Made by a program: the position numbers and the translations under genes. Positions 24,303 through 36,959 of a stretch of DNA of 64,000 nucleotides are shown here, one piece after another (position 1 is the first letter of the stretch; each line of letters begins with the position of its first letter). Source of the DNA: Copromyces sp. CBS 386.78 (Eukaryota > Ascomycota > Sordariomycetes > Sordariales > Sordariaceae). The notes beneath the pieces are model-generated. The model worked only from the letters and a program-made list of their open reading frames with translations, was not told the DNA's origin and searched no databases. Location: positions 1-64,000 of the forward strand of contig MU839098.1 of the NCBI GenBank assembly GCA_030685235.1, read 5' to 3'.

Positions 24303-25650
24303 ATGGCGGCCCCTATTACTAATTTCGATATTACTATCTTTATAATTAATACTATTATCGGCTCTAAATACGAATAATTATTCGAAAACGTTATAAAAAC
24401 CTTTAATAGTGCCGTTTTCTAGTATTTAAATAATTTAATCGTAGAGGAAATCTTTAATACTACTTCTAAATTCGCCTAATATATTACCTTTCCCTACGTT
24501 ATTATTATTTTCGTTTAATTAATTTATACGGACTTAATTTAAACTAATACGTTCGCTAGCGCTATTTAAAATTCCTTCAAAGCCGCCTATTAGCAAATCG
24601 CTAATTAAAAAAGTACTATTACTAATTTTTAATAAGAATTCGCTAACCTTTAATAGGAGGCTTAATAGCTCTGTAATAATTTCGTTATAATTAATAAAAT
24701 TAATACTAAATTTAAAAAGACTGCCGAAACCTAAATTAGGGCTTTTCAAAAAGCTGTTCGTAATAAGGTCGCTATACCCGCTTCCGTCCCCGCCTCTAAT
24801 TCTAATAATAAAGAAATAATTACCCTTAAATCCCGTATTAGTAAGGACCCTACTGCTTATACCGGCGAAAATACTTTTACTATTAAAAAAGCCGAAGTTT
24901 TCTAAAATTAAAAAAATAAAATTTAATTCTATTAATTCTAAAACGCCTAGTAGTTCGATTAAAATAAACGTTATAAATTCGCTTAAATCTTTTTATATTT
25001 CGGTAGTAATATTTTTAAAATTTTAGCCCCCTATATAATACTTATTATTAAAAAGGTAGACCTAACGAAATAGAAATAAGTAAGCGCAGAGGCCTTCTTC
25101 GAATACTTCAGTACAAAATATAATTATATAAATTTTACCTTCAAAATACGCCGGGACTTCGAATTCCTTAAAATATTTAAGGGTACTAAATAATTCGATT
25201 TCGAAAATAAATTTATTATTATCGTTAATAAATATAATTTAGATAACGCTATAAAAATATACTATTTAAAAATAAAGGTTACGAACGAGATTTATAATAC
25301 TATTACTTATTAATAAAATACCCCGACTTATAACGATTTCGACGGATAATTTACCTTCTATTATAAATTTACTATTAATTTAGAGGAGTGCGATTAGCGT
25401 AATAAAATTAATATTTACTTTAAAATTGGTATTAGTACTGGTAATGCTATTACCCCCGAACGTACTATTAATTAAGGCAGTATTACTATAGATTTTAACG
25501 CTATAAACGCTGTTAATGTTTAATTATCCCGTATAATTAATAAAGTAATTATTAATTACTATATAAAGAATAGACTTTATAAGCGCTACGCCTAAATTAG
25601 CTACTATATTTATAAATACTATAATAATATTAATACCGGCATCCTTAAAG
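24303..25650 (+). pseudogene. Decayed gag of gypsy element
   Basis: A frame from the ATG at 24,303 starting MAAPITNFDI, interrupted by TAA/TAG at Gln positions. The 'YTGENTFTIKKAEVF' segment near 24,860 and the capsid-like segment that follows are typical of gypsy gag. At 25,578-25,622 a Cys-x2-Cys-x4-His-x4-Cys zinc knuckle can be recognised in outline, but three Cys positions and the His position now read Tyr, as G-to-A and C-to-T changes would produce. Confidence 0.75.
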
Positions 25651-25849
25651 AGTAGAGGGAGCGCGACCGTTATAACCGTTATAATAAAGGAAGTAATAAT
25701 AGTAACCGTAGTAGACCCGCTATAAGTTAAACCGGCTATAGTAATAATAGTATTCGTATTAATGCTATCGCTACCAATAAACCTACCGCCCCCGCTATAC
25801 TCCCCGCCCTAATTCCTACCTAACCTACGGAATATAGCGTGGGAAATAC

Positions 25850-28800
25850 GCCGCCTCTCTATTAAATCGTTTAGAAAAATTATCATCTATAATAATAATA
25901 AAAGAGGAAGTAAATAATTTAATAAATTTAAAAGTAATTTAATTTAAAAATTCAAATTTAAATAATTATAATAATAATTCTATCTTCTTCTCTATTTAAA
26001 TTATTTATAGACTATATAATTAATAGAGTAAGTATACTATTTTAATTAATAATAATTATTCTACTCTCGCTTTTATTGATCGCGGTTTTATTACCCGCTA
26101 TATTATCCCGCTATTGAAATTCCCTAAATTAAAGGCCTTATATCTAGCAGATAATATACTTAAGGATTTTATTACCTATTATTATAAGGTCTAATTGCGG
26201 ATCGGTTACTATATAGAAACGATCGCTATATTAGCTTACGACCTAGCCGACGACTATCCTATTATTTTAGGCATATTATAGCTCAAATTTTATAACCCTA
26301 TAATATTATAACTAAATAGTACTATTACCTTTATTAATTACTATATAAACCGCTACCTTCCCGTAAATTTATTACCTTCTTTACAATACGCGCTTAAAGT
26401 CTAAAAGCATACCTATATACGTTATTACAAAATTGTATAAAGTATAACCGAAATAATTAGTTCTAATACTTTAATTGTAGACCCCGCTCCTAATATTATT
26501 AAAGATAATACTACCCCCGATTCCGCCCTAATTGCAAATATTACTTTAAATCCCGCCTTAATCGCGAATATTATTACTAAAACTCTTAAGCGGATTAAGC
26601 CTACTATCTACCGTACTATAGCCGGCTAACGAAAATCCGACCCCTATTATTACATTATAATACGCAAAACGTATTTTTCGAACGAACTAATTAACCCCGT
26701 AAATATTAAAGATATAACGGCCGTTAATTTTAATTAGTTATATAAAAAGTATTATTTATAAATATTCTATACTTTATACGTAAAATTCTATAAGATTTTG
26801 GAAGAAACTAGGGTAGAGGAAGAAGCCCAGGCTAAAGAGGTAGAGGGGGGCGCCCTAGAGCCTAAAGAATATAGAAACGATAAAAGCGTCGTTAATAGAG
26901 GGGTAAAAATAGGAATTAAATACGATTATAATATATTTAACGATTTAGCGAATTTTACCCTAAAAATAAAATAAGAAATTTAAAATGGTAACGGCGCTAA
27001 ATATAAGAAATTACTAAGTAAATGTTATTACTTATAAATTAACGTTTATACTAATAAAGGATCTAAAGTTACTATCCGAATAATAAAAATTATTAAATAT
27101 ATTTACTTTAGCAATAACGTAAAAGAAGATTTCGAATGTTATAAAACTATTAAATTCGCCGTTAGTATTATAGAAAAAGACGTAGCTAAATTTTATAAAA
27201 AGGTCGATAAGCCGCCTAAAATTAACGCCTAAATTAAAGAAAAGCTTCCTAAATAATATTAGAATTATTTTAACGTTTTTAAACCTTATAATATAATAGT
27301 TTTACCCCCCTACCGCTCTTACAATTTTAAAATCGAATTCCGCCTAGGAAAATAGGCGCCCTATATAAAATTAAAGGCGTTTAACCCCGACGAATTAAAT
27401 ATAATTAAGAAGTAAATCGACGAGAATTTCTATAATAGATTTATCCGTCCCTTATAATTAAAGGCCGCTTCCTAAATCCTGCTAGTATAAAAGTTAAGTG
27501 GAAATATTAGGATTTATATAAATTATAAGGGGATTAATAACGTTATTTTTAAAAGTTATTACCCGCTCCCTTTAATTAAAGAAACTTTTAATATTATTTA
27601 TAAAATAAAGATTTTTACTAAGTTAAATATTATCGCCGCTTTTAATTATATTTACGTTATAAAAAGATATAAATAGCTAATAACGTTTATTACCTATTTT
27701 AGCCTATTTGAATTATTTATCTATCTATTCGGCTTATAAAAAATATTTAATATATTTTAAAATTATATTAATAATATCTTATATAATATTTTAGATATTT
27801 ATATAATTATTTACCTAAATAATATCCTTATTTTTTCGGATAACGAGGAAGATTACTAAAAGTATGTAAACGACGTCCTTACTCGCCTAGAGAAGGCTAG
27901 CCTATAAGTCAATATTAATAAATACGAATTTTATATTAAGAAAACCAAATATTTTGGATTGATTATTATATTAAGCGGTATTAAAATAAATTTAACGAAG
28001 GTTAAAATTATTATAAATTAGCAACCCCTAACGTTAAAGAAATTCTTATAGAATTTCCTAGGGTTTACTAATTTCTATCGTCGTTTTATTAAAAGTTTTT
28101 CAATAATAGTAGTATTATTATATAACTTTATAAAAAAGGACGCAGAATAATTATAGATTATAATATAATAATCCACTTTTAAAACTTTAAAGGCCGTATT
28201 TATTAGCAGACTAACCCTATAAATTTATAATTAATTTAAGAAGACGGTCGTTAAAACCGATATTTCGAATTAGGCTTTTAAAAATACCCTTTCCTAATAC
28301 GGGGATAATAACGAACTTTACTTAATTATATACTTCTTAGTATAATACTTAATAGCAGAGTATAATTACAATATTTATAATAAGGAATTCTTCGCTATTA
28401 TTAAAATATTAGAGGAGTAGTGCCCAAAATTGGAGGGTGCTTAGTAACCTTTTAATATTATTATAGATTATAAAAATTTAAAAATTTTTATAATAAATAA
28501 ATAGCTTATACTCCGCTATATATAATAATTATAATTCTTATTACAATTCAATTTCTTAATCCTCTATACGCCGGAATTATAGAATCTCCGCCCCAATATA
28601 TTAAATAAGAAATTAGAAAATATACTTTTAAATATAAATGATTACTATTTAAAAGTAAGAAATTGTAAATTTATCGACCCCGCCCGCTTTAAGGAGGGGT
28701 ACTTCTCTTTATTAGCTATAATAATTAGTAACGATTTTAATTTCAATAAAAAAAATATTCTTACTATCTCTAAATACTTTAGAAGAATTAAATAAATTAA

Positions 28801-30700
28801 CTGACAATATTATTAACGAGAATTATAATTAATTAATTTTAATATAAGAGGCTATTAATTGCTTAAAAGATTTAAATCGCATTGAATAGCGCCCCTATAT
28901 TAAAAAGAAATTTAAGGTCGCTTTCGCCGAATATTCTACAACGGGAGGTAAAATTTACTATAGGGGAAGGGTATTTATTAACTTTAATAATACTACTACT
29001 TATTTACTATTAATTTACCGCATTTACTTATTACTAATAGCCGGCTATCTAGGTAAGGATAAAATATAAATATAGATAAATAAATATTAATATTAATTAG
29101 GTATAGCGGAGGCTGTTAAGGCTTATTATAAAGGTTACTTAATATATTTTAAAACGAAAGCATTATAACGGGTTAAAGTAGGTTACTTTAAACCTATATT
29201 AGCAGCTTACGTACTATAAATTAATATATTGGTCGATTATATTTCCCTCCTACCGGAAAACTTTTATTTAGGCTAGAAATTTAAATATATTACTATCGTT
29301 GTAAACTATTTAATTAAAATACGCTACTATATCCCGACTATTACTATAGAAGCGGAAGAATTAATAAACCGTTTTATTAACCGTATTTATACCCTTTATA
29401 GTCTACCCAATACCGTCGTTTCCAACCGTAGTACCCAATTTATATCCTTATTCTAATTTACAATCTATAAACGTTTAACTATTAAAAAATTATTAAATTC
29501 CGCTTTCTACCTATAGACTAACGCTTAAATAGAGTATATTAATATAAAAATAGAATAATATCTACGTATTTTCATTAATTAGGTATAGACGGACTAGGTA
29601 CGATAATTGCTATTAGCGGAGTTCGTAAGAAATAATATAATATTATTAATTACGGGCGTAACCCCCTTCTTTATTAATTACGGTTTTTACCCCTGTATAG
29701 GTATTAAGCCCGTAGTAGTCGTACCGTTAGAAGGTTTCTCGCTAATATAATAGAAGGAGTATATAAAGGCCAACGAATTATTTGTTCGTTTTAAAGCTAT
29801 CTAGGATTATATATATACTTCCACGAAGAAGGTATAAGACCGGTACGAAATTAACGCTAATAAGAATCGGTTTAATATATTAAAATACCGCGCTAGGGAT
29901 TTCGTTTTATTTAATATAACTAATTTTAATAACGGCAGATTATACGACAAACTATCCCTATAATAGGAAAGCCCCTTTAAAGTAAATTAAATATAATCCT
30001 ACAATATTAAATTAATTTTACCTACTAATATAAAATATTCGCTAGTATTTTATATTTCTATAGTAAAACCTTACTATAAAGGCCTCTTTAGCTAAATTAA
30101 TTTATAAGACGACGTATAAGCTAACGAAGGTAGAATTATAGTTAGAATAGACGATTATAAAGAAGTAGCGGAATAAGAATTTAATAAATTCTTAAACTAT
30201 TTCTAACGAAGAGGCAACCGTTATTAGTTCTATATTATAAAGTAGAAATATTATAATCTTATTAACGAACCCCTCGATAATATTAAGGGAATAAAAGATT
30301 CCATTATTATATTTCACCGCGATTATTTAAATACCCCTATCCTACTAGTAGTTCAAAGCTAGCTAAAAATTAAAATTATATTTTAAGAACGGACCCTAAA
30401 GTAGAAGGCCTTAATACTTTAAATACATTATACAACGTCGCTCGTACCCTAAATACGCTATACGGTATCGCCCGCACCCTAAATATACTATACGGCGTCC
30501 TTAGCCCTACCCCCGAAACGCTCTAAACGTATTACCGATTTAAAGGAGTAGATTAATATTACTATAATAGATATTGTAGTAGGCTATAAAATACGGGAAA
30601 TTATAGTCGAATTAGTAAATTGGGAATTTAAACCTTTATTTGAAGAAGATTTAAAGAAGATAGACGAATTCTTCTATAAAATATTTAAAAGGTTAGCAGA
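25850..30700 (+). pseudogene. Decayed pol of gypsy element
   Basis: Protease-like sequence comes first, then reverse transcriptase (YLNN, formerly YLDD, at 27,822-27,833, followed by 'ILIFSDNEEDY'), RNase H-like sequence around 28,300-28,600, and integrase with an HHCC-type region near 28,990 and a core near 29,280-29,500. Many TAA/TAG codons interrupt it. Equivalent segments occur in the copy at 1,862-7,334. Whether gag and pol shared a frame cannot be decided from this decayed copy. Confidence 0.8.
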
Positions 30701-30930
30701 AGTTTGGTAAAGAAAGTAGCCCCTAATAAAGAACGTAGAAATATACCTAGAAGTTAGAATTTACTAGTAAAGTAATAACGATATTCGATTACGGATTATA
30801 AGCATTAAATTACGGACTACAAAATTGGAAGACGGCTAATTACGGATTGAGGAGTTAAAATAAAGGATAATCTATTAATTTATATATATATATTAAATAG
30901 ATCGTTTAAAATTTTGTAAACTTCTTTTAT

Positions 30931-30940
30931 AAGGAGGTAG
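30931..30940 (+). other. Polypurine tract
   Basis: AAGGAGGTAG directly precedes the 3' LTR, the place where the plus-strand primer of LTR retrotransposons is found. Confidence 0.6.
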
Positions 30941-31172
30941 TATTATAGGATTACTTATAATAGTATATAGTATTAGGTATTATATAGTCGAATTTATTGG
31001 CTATTAGCTAATAGGACTGCATGTACGCACGCACTAGTAGGCCTCGGTCTAAATCCGGGTACGGTATAGCCTACCCTATATCCAGACCGCACTCCTCCCT
31101 CCTCTCCTTCTTTCCTTCCTCGTACAATTACGTATATTTAACCATACCCCCAACGGTGTCATCCCCGTAATA
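30941..31172 (+). repeat. 3' LTR of gypsy element (232 bp)
   Basis: Same length as the 5' LTR and aligned throughout without gaps in the parts compared. It ends CCCCGTAATA, followed by the TTAAG duplication. Confidence 0.92.
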
Positions 31173-31177
31173 TTAAG
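31173..31177. repeat. TTAAG target-site duplication, right copy
   Basis: Matches 23,831-23,835. Joining the transposase reading frame across one copy of this duplication keeps it in phase. Confidence 0.9.
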
Positions 31178-32572
31178 AAAGTTTATTAGAAGGCTCTAGT
31201 AGATGAAATCGCTAGTGGAGCTATTAATATTAATCGTACGGTCTTTTTAAATAATTAGAAGAAGGTTAAAGAGGCTGGATTTATACGTAGTAATATTTAT
31301 AAAGGATGGGAAAAGATAAGGCTCTGGCCACTTAGACTAGATGTACTATTTAATTAGTTATATGAGGCTATAAAGGTACGGTAAGAACCGCTCTTTCTTG
31401 AACGCTTTAAAGCTATTACGCTTCGTAAAGTATTGCGTACCCTCGAATTTCCAGCTATCTAGAAACGGTTTGATATAGCGAGCTTACTACTACGGGATAG
31501 TATTACTAATACTAAGGTTGTTCTATAGGTATTTATTAATTCTTAGAAATTGTTATTTAATTGGTAGGAGCTCTATAGGCGCTATATGGAAGTAGAATCT
31601 TAGAAGCAGAACCTTTGTAAGTACGTGGCTATTGGTAATGGAGTGTACTCGAAGGAGGTTCTTAATACTAAGGTCGCTACTAGACGATTAGTTAATATAG
31701 AAGAGGGATTGAAGGAGACTTAGTGAACTAGTATAGCCTTTATTAAGAAGGTCGCCCTCGACGAGAACCCTGGTTTTAAGTAGTAGCTACCGCGTAAGGT
31801 TAAGGCTAAAAAGAAGGCTGGGCTTAAGCTAGTGGTTAATAATAGTAATATCCTTGACGACAACGGCCTTATTAGTATTATTATAGACTACCTAGAGTAC
31901 GATATTGTATTTAAAATAAAAGAAGGATGGGACGAGGCCGTTACGGATAATGACCGCTACGAGTTTATAGGTAAACTAGCGTAGTTATAGGGCTTAAATT
32001 ATTCGTATTATATCCTAGAAATAAGAGTATAGAAGAAAGCCTAGTCAATAGAGTTTAATTTGAATACCTTCTTAACTAGTATTAAGAATAAAGAGGATGC
32101 TCGTTTTAAGGCTACTAGCAAGACTACCCTCTCTATAATATGTAAGGACTTCGTACCTTTCAAAACGTATAGTAAAAAGCGGGCTAGAAAGATTCGTAGG
32201 GGGAGCTTATCGTCGATCGAGATCTATTTAGGTAATAAGGGTGTAGATATTCCTAGCGAGCTTCTTATTCTATACTTTTATTTAGTTAGTATACGTAATA
32301 TAGTATTAGTTGGGCTATCGTCTGGGCTATCTACTTTAATATTATACCCTCTTAGAAAGAGGTTTAAGAAGGGGAAAGAGAAGGCTATAGACTTTAATAA
32401 GGGGGAGGGGGAGGGGGAGGCTATAGTAACTATTATAGTGGCAGGTAAGAAGTTGGAGGTGTTTGTAAGCCGTACAAGGGTAATTGTTACTGTACTAGAC
32501 GATTCTTTTAGTAATAATAGTAATGATAGGGAAGGGGGGGAGGAAGAGGAAGAGTTGGATATTGTAATGTGA
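31178..32572 (+). pseudogene. 3' part of decayed Fot1/pogo-like transposase and tail
   Basis: Resumes the transposase frame in phase after the gypsy insertion, with a segment 'GWEKIRLWPLRLDVLF' near 31,305 typical of the C-terminal part of these transposases. Reading continues with few stops to 32,572. The last open stretch begins at an ATG at 32,060 (170 codons, Lys/Arg-rich, with an acidic end). Whether it is a C-terminal extension of the transposase or a separate second gene of the element is unclear. Confidence 0.7.
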
Positions 32573-32730
32573 GGTGTGGTGTACGGACTACTTGTACTTT
32601 AAAATACTACAACGCATATTACGATATTTTTTTAATAAAAGTAAATATATTGTTGAATGCGGGTAATTGAGAGCTTTATTTTGCATATTTTTTCATATTT
32701 ATACGGGTTGTGGTGGTTGAGTTACGATAA

Positions 32731-32853
32731 TGTGTAGATATTTGACTGTTATAGAGTTTGCGCGTTATAGGTAAAAAGACCGACTCTTAGAGGGACGAGG
32801 AGAGGCGGTTGGCTGGTTATGTAAGCGAGGCCCACATCCACCTAACCGACGAG
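32731..32853 (-). repeat. Right terminal inverted repeat (123 bp)
   Basis: Inverted copy of 22,303-22,425; ends CCGACGAG and is followed by the TA duplication. Confidence 0.9.
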
Positions 32854-32855
32854 TA
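32854..32855. repeat. TA target-site duplication, right copy
   Basis: Directly follows the right inverted repeat and matches TA at 22,301-22,302. Confidence 0.8.
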
Positions 32856-35738
32856 CCATGCGAAGCTATTGGATGTTCTCCCGAGCAAAATGCCCGCGCT
32901 GAGTGTCCAGGGTCGGGTTCGAGCCAAAGATTGCCTGTCCCGAAGGCTCAGCCAGGCCGCCGCCCAGAGAGAGGTGAGTATCGGCCAAGTAGGCCCAGAC
33001 AAGGCCCGTGGTTGATGATCAATCCATGGAGTCGGGAACTCCAAAAGCTGGACCGTCTGGATGCACTCTTTCAGATGGTTGAGCGAAAAGACCACACGAA
33101 CGGGAGATGCGCTACGGGATACCACTGACACGGATTAGCAAGCAATACCGGACTTGGGAACTTTGTCCGTCCAGTCTGCCATTTTCCTGCCGCCTTCCGT
33201 ACCGTAGGTAGTTCACGGTGTGATTTGGTCCAGAATGGCATAGGCGATGCCAAGAAAACTGAAAGGTGGTTGTTGCGAACAAACGAACGCCGGACGCGCG
33301 GTTTGGCTTTGGTCGTTTTTTTTTTTTGTGTGGCGTCGACGACGACAGCTGAACCACATAGCCACACGTTGAGGTACATGGCGACCATGACACAACGACG
33401 ATTTGTACCGTTAATGATACACTCACTTTCTGGTGCAAGCCACAGTTGTGGTTGATGTGGGGAATCGTCTCATTCTGTGCTCTTTTGCCAATGCGGTGCA
33501 CTGTTTTATGCGAACGGTGAGTTTGATTGTTTTTCTGTTATGGTGGTAGTGATCGATTGAGCTTATGCGATATGCAGGTACAAGCTACATGACCACCTCA
33601 CTCATGGGCACTCACCACTCACCACCTTCTATGATTCACACGACAGGCACATCCAGCAACACGTCGACCTTGCCTTCCATTCGATACCCCTTAACTGAAC
33701 ATGGAGGCGCTTTCCTTTGATGACAGGACTGATGTTGACGCTTTCTCTATCGGCATTGACAGCAAATTGGAAGGCGATCTGCCAATTACATCTTCTATCT
33801 TTGTTTGTATCAACGGACGGGCGGCTGTTTCCAGATCGTCAGGGACCATTTCCATATTCTGAAAGCGACCACCAGAAGATTAATCACTATCGTTTTATGT
33901 AATCTTCAGTTCTGTTCATATCTCATCCGCCGATTCACACAAGCAAATCAGAGAGTTGTCCATCCATTTCGTTCATACATTGCAGTGGCTTGATATTGAC
34001 ATATCGACATACATCCGGATCGTCAACTGGGATTGGGTCCCATACGAGACTCTTTGACTGCCGAAGTCAACATCACCATGGCCATTATGATCTCGTAGCT
34101 CGATTACAGTGCGAAGCCAACCTCAAGTCCTGGCCCTAAGCGAAGAAGGTATGTAGCTATGTCTTCGCCTTTCACTTTTTTGCGTCAAGCCACCCAAGCT
34201 CTTCTCACAAGAAACACATTAGCCGCATTCAACATTCCATTGGAGTGGTAAACCATGCGGTCCAGTCCAGTCCAGTCTCGGATGTCTATCCGTTAACCCC
34301 CCGCCTCGATGGGAATATGTCTCTGTGTCTCTGAAGTTCACTCTATCTCTCGCCTCCATTTCATTTCCCATAGCTAACCCCCGGATCCTAGCTGGACTCC
34401 GGGGAACCTGGAACCTCATCGAGCGAGGATAGAGAAAAAAGCGAAGAATCACCTATCGGAGACCTGCATGAGTGGAAAGTGTTGCGTAATTCCAAAATAG
34501 CAACACGCGAGGGCTGAAGGCCTAGCTTGACATATCTGCCACGCGAGAAAGAAAACTTCCATTTCCATGGGAGTCCTCTGGGGCTTTCTCGTCGGGCTAT
34601 CACGGCACCCTTGGCATAAGGACATGTCATGTCATGATGATGACAGATGGTAGTCGAGGCTGGCTGACGGACACATGGTGATGTTGACGGCTCGTGGGAA
34701 AGTCTAACTTGATCATCACGGTCATGCTTTCACGCATGGTCATGGAGTAAGGGAGAATAGTGTCCGGTGTCCAGCGCACAGAACAGACGCCCAGCCGAGC
34801 TACCCATTGCCTTACGGACGCCATCACCACCAGCATCATCACCACCGCCCCAAGCCTCAAGCCCCATGCCTCATGAGAATCCGGCAGCTAGCCTAACAAC
34901 CAGCCCACCACGTTTTTCTACCAATAGCCGGTGCATATCAATGCTCGTGGAAGTGTCCAAAGCCCACGATTATTGCCGGCTACCCCGACATCTACTGTGT
35001 AAACTGTGAAGCCAACGAAGCTGCAAAAGCCGCTTTAGGCATCTTCGCCTAGGCTTGATCGAGCTCCAAGTGAGTCTCTAGCTCATGCCGTGGGCGCCTC
35101 CTTCACGGACAGCTATCCCAATTCACCATACTTTTGTGGGACTATAGGCGTTTTCTGACCTGTTTGAAATTTGGGACATTGGGACCTGTGAGGTGGTGGT
35201 AATGTGGCTGGTCATTTCCACAAAGCAGGTCCAGCCCAGCGAGAGCGCCAACGAGCATGAGTCAGTCCCTTTACGGACTAGAGATGGCTGCCTTCTCTCA
35301 GTCACTCTCTTTCCTTTCCTTTTCCCTTGGGGTAGACAATGCCGAACCGAACCGATGGAAAGACCGTAAGCCACTCATGAAGGCTCCGAATTGGTCGGCT
35401 CGGTCGAGACCTCCGTATTCGATTCGCCGGGGCTGACTTACACCACTCAGTCGGTCCCACTTACTCAACCGCGTCTGATGGCATTTGGATGGCTGGCGGG
35501 CGGCTCTCTCTGAATCCAGTCATCGTGATCGACCTTTGTGTTGTGCTGGACTATGGTGTCGTCTTCCCTTGTCTCCATCCTATAGTCTTCCCTGAACTAT
35601 AAGATCTTCCTTCTTTCCCAACCTTCCGACCGAAAGTTAAAAAGCAATCCAGTCAAGCCTTCAAGCAGCCATCACCATCCACAAAGGCATTTACCCTTCT
35701 TGAGCACATCTTCAGCTCCTCCTTGACTAGTTTTCAAA
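32856..35738. other. Intergenic region upstream of secreted Cys protein
   Basis: Normal composition; only short frames with no recognisable domain. A T run is present at about 33,319. The last 150 bases hold the likely core promoter and 5' UTR of the gene at 35,739, with pyrimidine-rich stretches and a TATA-like element. Confidence 0.5.
35597..35604 (+). promoter_or_regulatory. TATA-like element
   Basis: CTATAAGA about 140 bp before the ATG at 35,739, followed by CT-rich sequence typical of strongly expressed fungal genes. No transcript start is known here. Confidence 0.35.
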
Positions 35739-36959
35739 ATGGTTCGCAAGAACATCGTCCTCTCCTCCCTCCTTCTGGGCCTCGTTTCAGCCTCGCCGCT
35801 TCACCAGAAGCGCCAGGACCTGCCCATCGACAGCTATGACGAGTCAGTGGCCGCCGGTGCCGGCTCCACCGACTCTCCCCCCGTCGGCGACGTCGTTCCC
35901 CAGATTGTCGATAACTATGACGTCGATGCCGTGGCCGCAGAAATCACCGCCGCCATCGTCAACACTCCCCCCGCTGAGGCTCAGGCCTCCACCGACGCTC
36001 CTCCCGAGGTCATCACCGTCAACCTGAAGCGCAGCACCAAAGTCGCCCGTGCCGACGCCCCGGCCACCTCGTGCATTGTCCGCACCTTCAACGGCCCGCA
36101 GGTGTCTAACCCCGACACCCCTGAGGCCTTCACCAGCTTCGCTGGTTTCTCTACCGCTGCCATCGACTCTACCAAGGCGGCTAACGTCCCTTCCGGCTAC
36201 GCGGTCGTGCCTAACTTTGTCGACCTCAAGGTCCTGGCCCAGGACAAGTCGTACATCACCTACACCAGCTCCAAGCTGACCGGGTACGACACCAAGAAGT
36301 GCGCTGCCATATGCGACACGACCGCCGGCTGCACCTCCTTCAACATCTACTACGAGCGCGTGCCGCTCGAGATCAGCAAGGCGACCCAGGTGCCTGATGC
36401 CGCGCTCGGCTGCCCTGGCCTTGCCGACGCCACGTCGGCCACCTTGATCAAGTGCGCCTTCTACGGCATGCCGCTCGTCGCCAGCTCGGCTAAGTCGCCG
36501 GCTTACCAGTTCCAGGGCAAGGCCTTCAAGGTTGTCTACGCTGGCTCCACGGCCTTCACCAAGTCCGCCGGCCCCTCGGTCGACGGCTTCCAGGGCCCCA
36601 TCACCTTCAACAACGCCGCCATCAACGCGCCCGCACCCGTCATTGACCACGGCTTCCTCCGCTCGCAGACCTTCGGCACCAACGTCCCCTTTGACCCTGA
36701 GCTCTGCGCCGCCAGCTGCAGGGCCCAAACCGAGTACAACGCCAAGCACGGCACCAACAAGGGCCAGGCCTGCGTCTTCTTCAACGCCTATGTCATGTAC
36801 AAGAACGGCAAGGACGGCGTCTTCACTTGCGCGTACTATGGCGTCCCTTATGGCACCAGCTACGCCAAGAACACCGGCCAGAAGGACAACTCTGGCAATG
36901 TCTGGACTATCGGCAGCAGCTTCGGCTACTATGCTCCTGGCAGCTATGTTGCCAAGTAA
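35739..36959 (+). CDS. Secreted Cys-containing protein, PAN-like layout
   Basis: Single exon, 406 aa. Residues 1-18 are a signal peptide (ends VSA), followed by a Kex2-type Lys-Arg at 24-25. An acidic Pro/Ala-rich propeptide-like region runs to about residue 105. The rest contains two related halves with paired cysteines: 'KKCAAICDTTAGCTSFNIYYE' type near 190-210, and 'ELCAASCRAQTEY' with a later CVFFNAY and CAYYGVPYG near 325-375. This spacing resembles PAN/apple-like domains seen in many fungal secreted proteins. Codons are strongly C-ending, which suggests high expression. Its molecular role is unknown; a cell-surface or extracellular location is inferred. Confidence 0.85.
   Translation: MVRKNIVLSSLLLGLVSASPLHQKRQDLPIDSYDESVAAGAGSTDSPPVGDVVPQIVDNYDVDAVAAEITAAIVNTPPAEAQASTDAPPEVITVNLKRSTKVARADAPATSCIVRTFNGPQVSNPDTPEAFTSFAGFSTAAIDSTKAANVPSGYAVVPNFVDLKVLAQDKSYITYTSSKLTGYDTKKCAAICDTTAGCTSFNIYYERVPLEISKATQVPDAALGCPGLADATSATLIKCAFYGMPLVASSAKSPAYQFQGKAFKVVYAGSTAFTKSAGPSVDGFQGPITFNNAAINAPAPVIDHGFLRSQTFGTNVPFDPELCAASCRAQTEYNAKHGTNKGQACVFFNAYVMYKNGKDGVFTCAYYGVPYGTSYAKNTGQKDNSGNVWTIGSSFGYYAPGSYVAK

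Larger units (their letters stand above)
23836..31172 (+). mobile_element. Complete but RIP-mutated Ty3/gypsy LTR retrotransposon
   Basis: 7,337 bp with two 232-bp LTRs and a 5-bp target duplication. A gag frame begins at the ATG at 24,303. The pol region follows with protease, reverse transcriptase (YLDD box at 27,822-27,833, now YLNN), RNase H and integrase-like sequence (about 28,970-29,700). Gene order with reverse transcriptase before integrase places it in Ty3/gypsy rather than copia. Numerous in-frame TAA/TAG codons at Gln positions make it inactive. A second, truncated copy lies at 1,862-7,334. Confidence 0.92.
22303..32853 (+). mobile_element. pogo/Fot1-like DNA transposon interrupted by a gypsy element
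   Basis: The outer element has near-perfect 123-bp terminal inverted repeats starting CTCGTCGGTTAGG and a TA target duplication. Removing the inner gypsy element and one copy of its 5-bp duplication leaves about 3.2 kb. The transposase frame starts at the ATG at 22,520 and is RIP-mutated throughout. No intact transposase remains, so the element is dead, though the terminal repeats are well kept. Confidence 0.9.

Noticed and set aside
32060..32572. Intact 170-codon frame as a stand-alone host gene
   Set aside because: It lies inside the DNA transposon and reads in continuity with the decayed transposase tail, so it was kept as part of the element.
32911..32935. GGTTCGAGCC sequence resembling a tRNA B box
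   Set aside because: No A box at the right distance and no cloverleaf partner stems.
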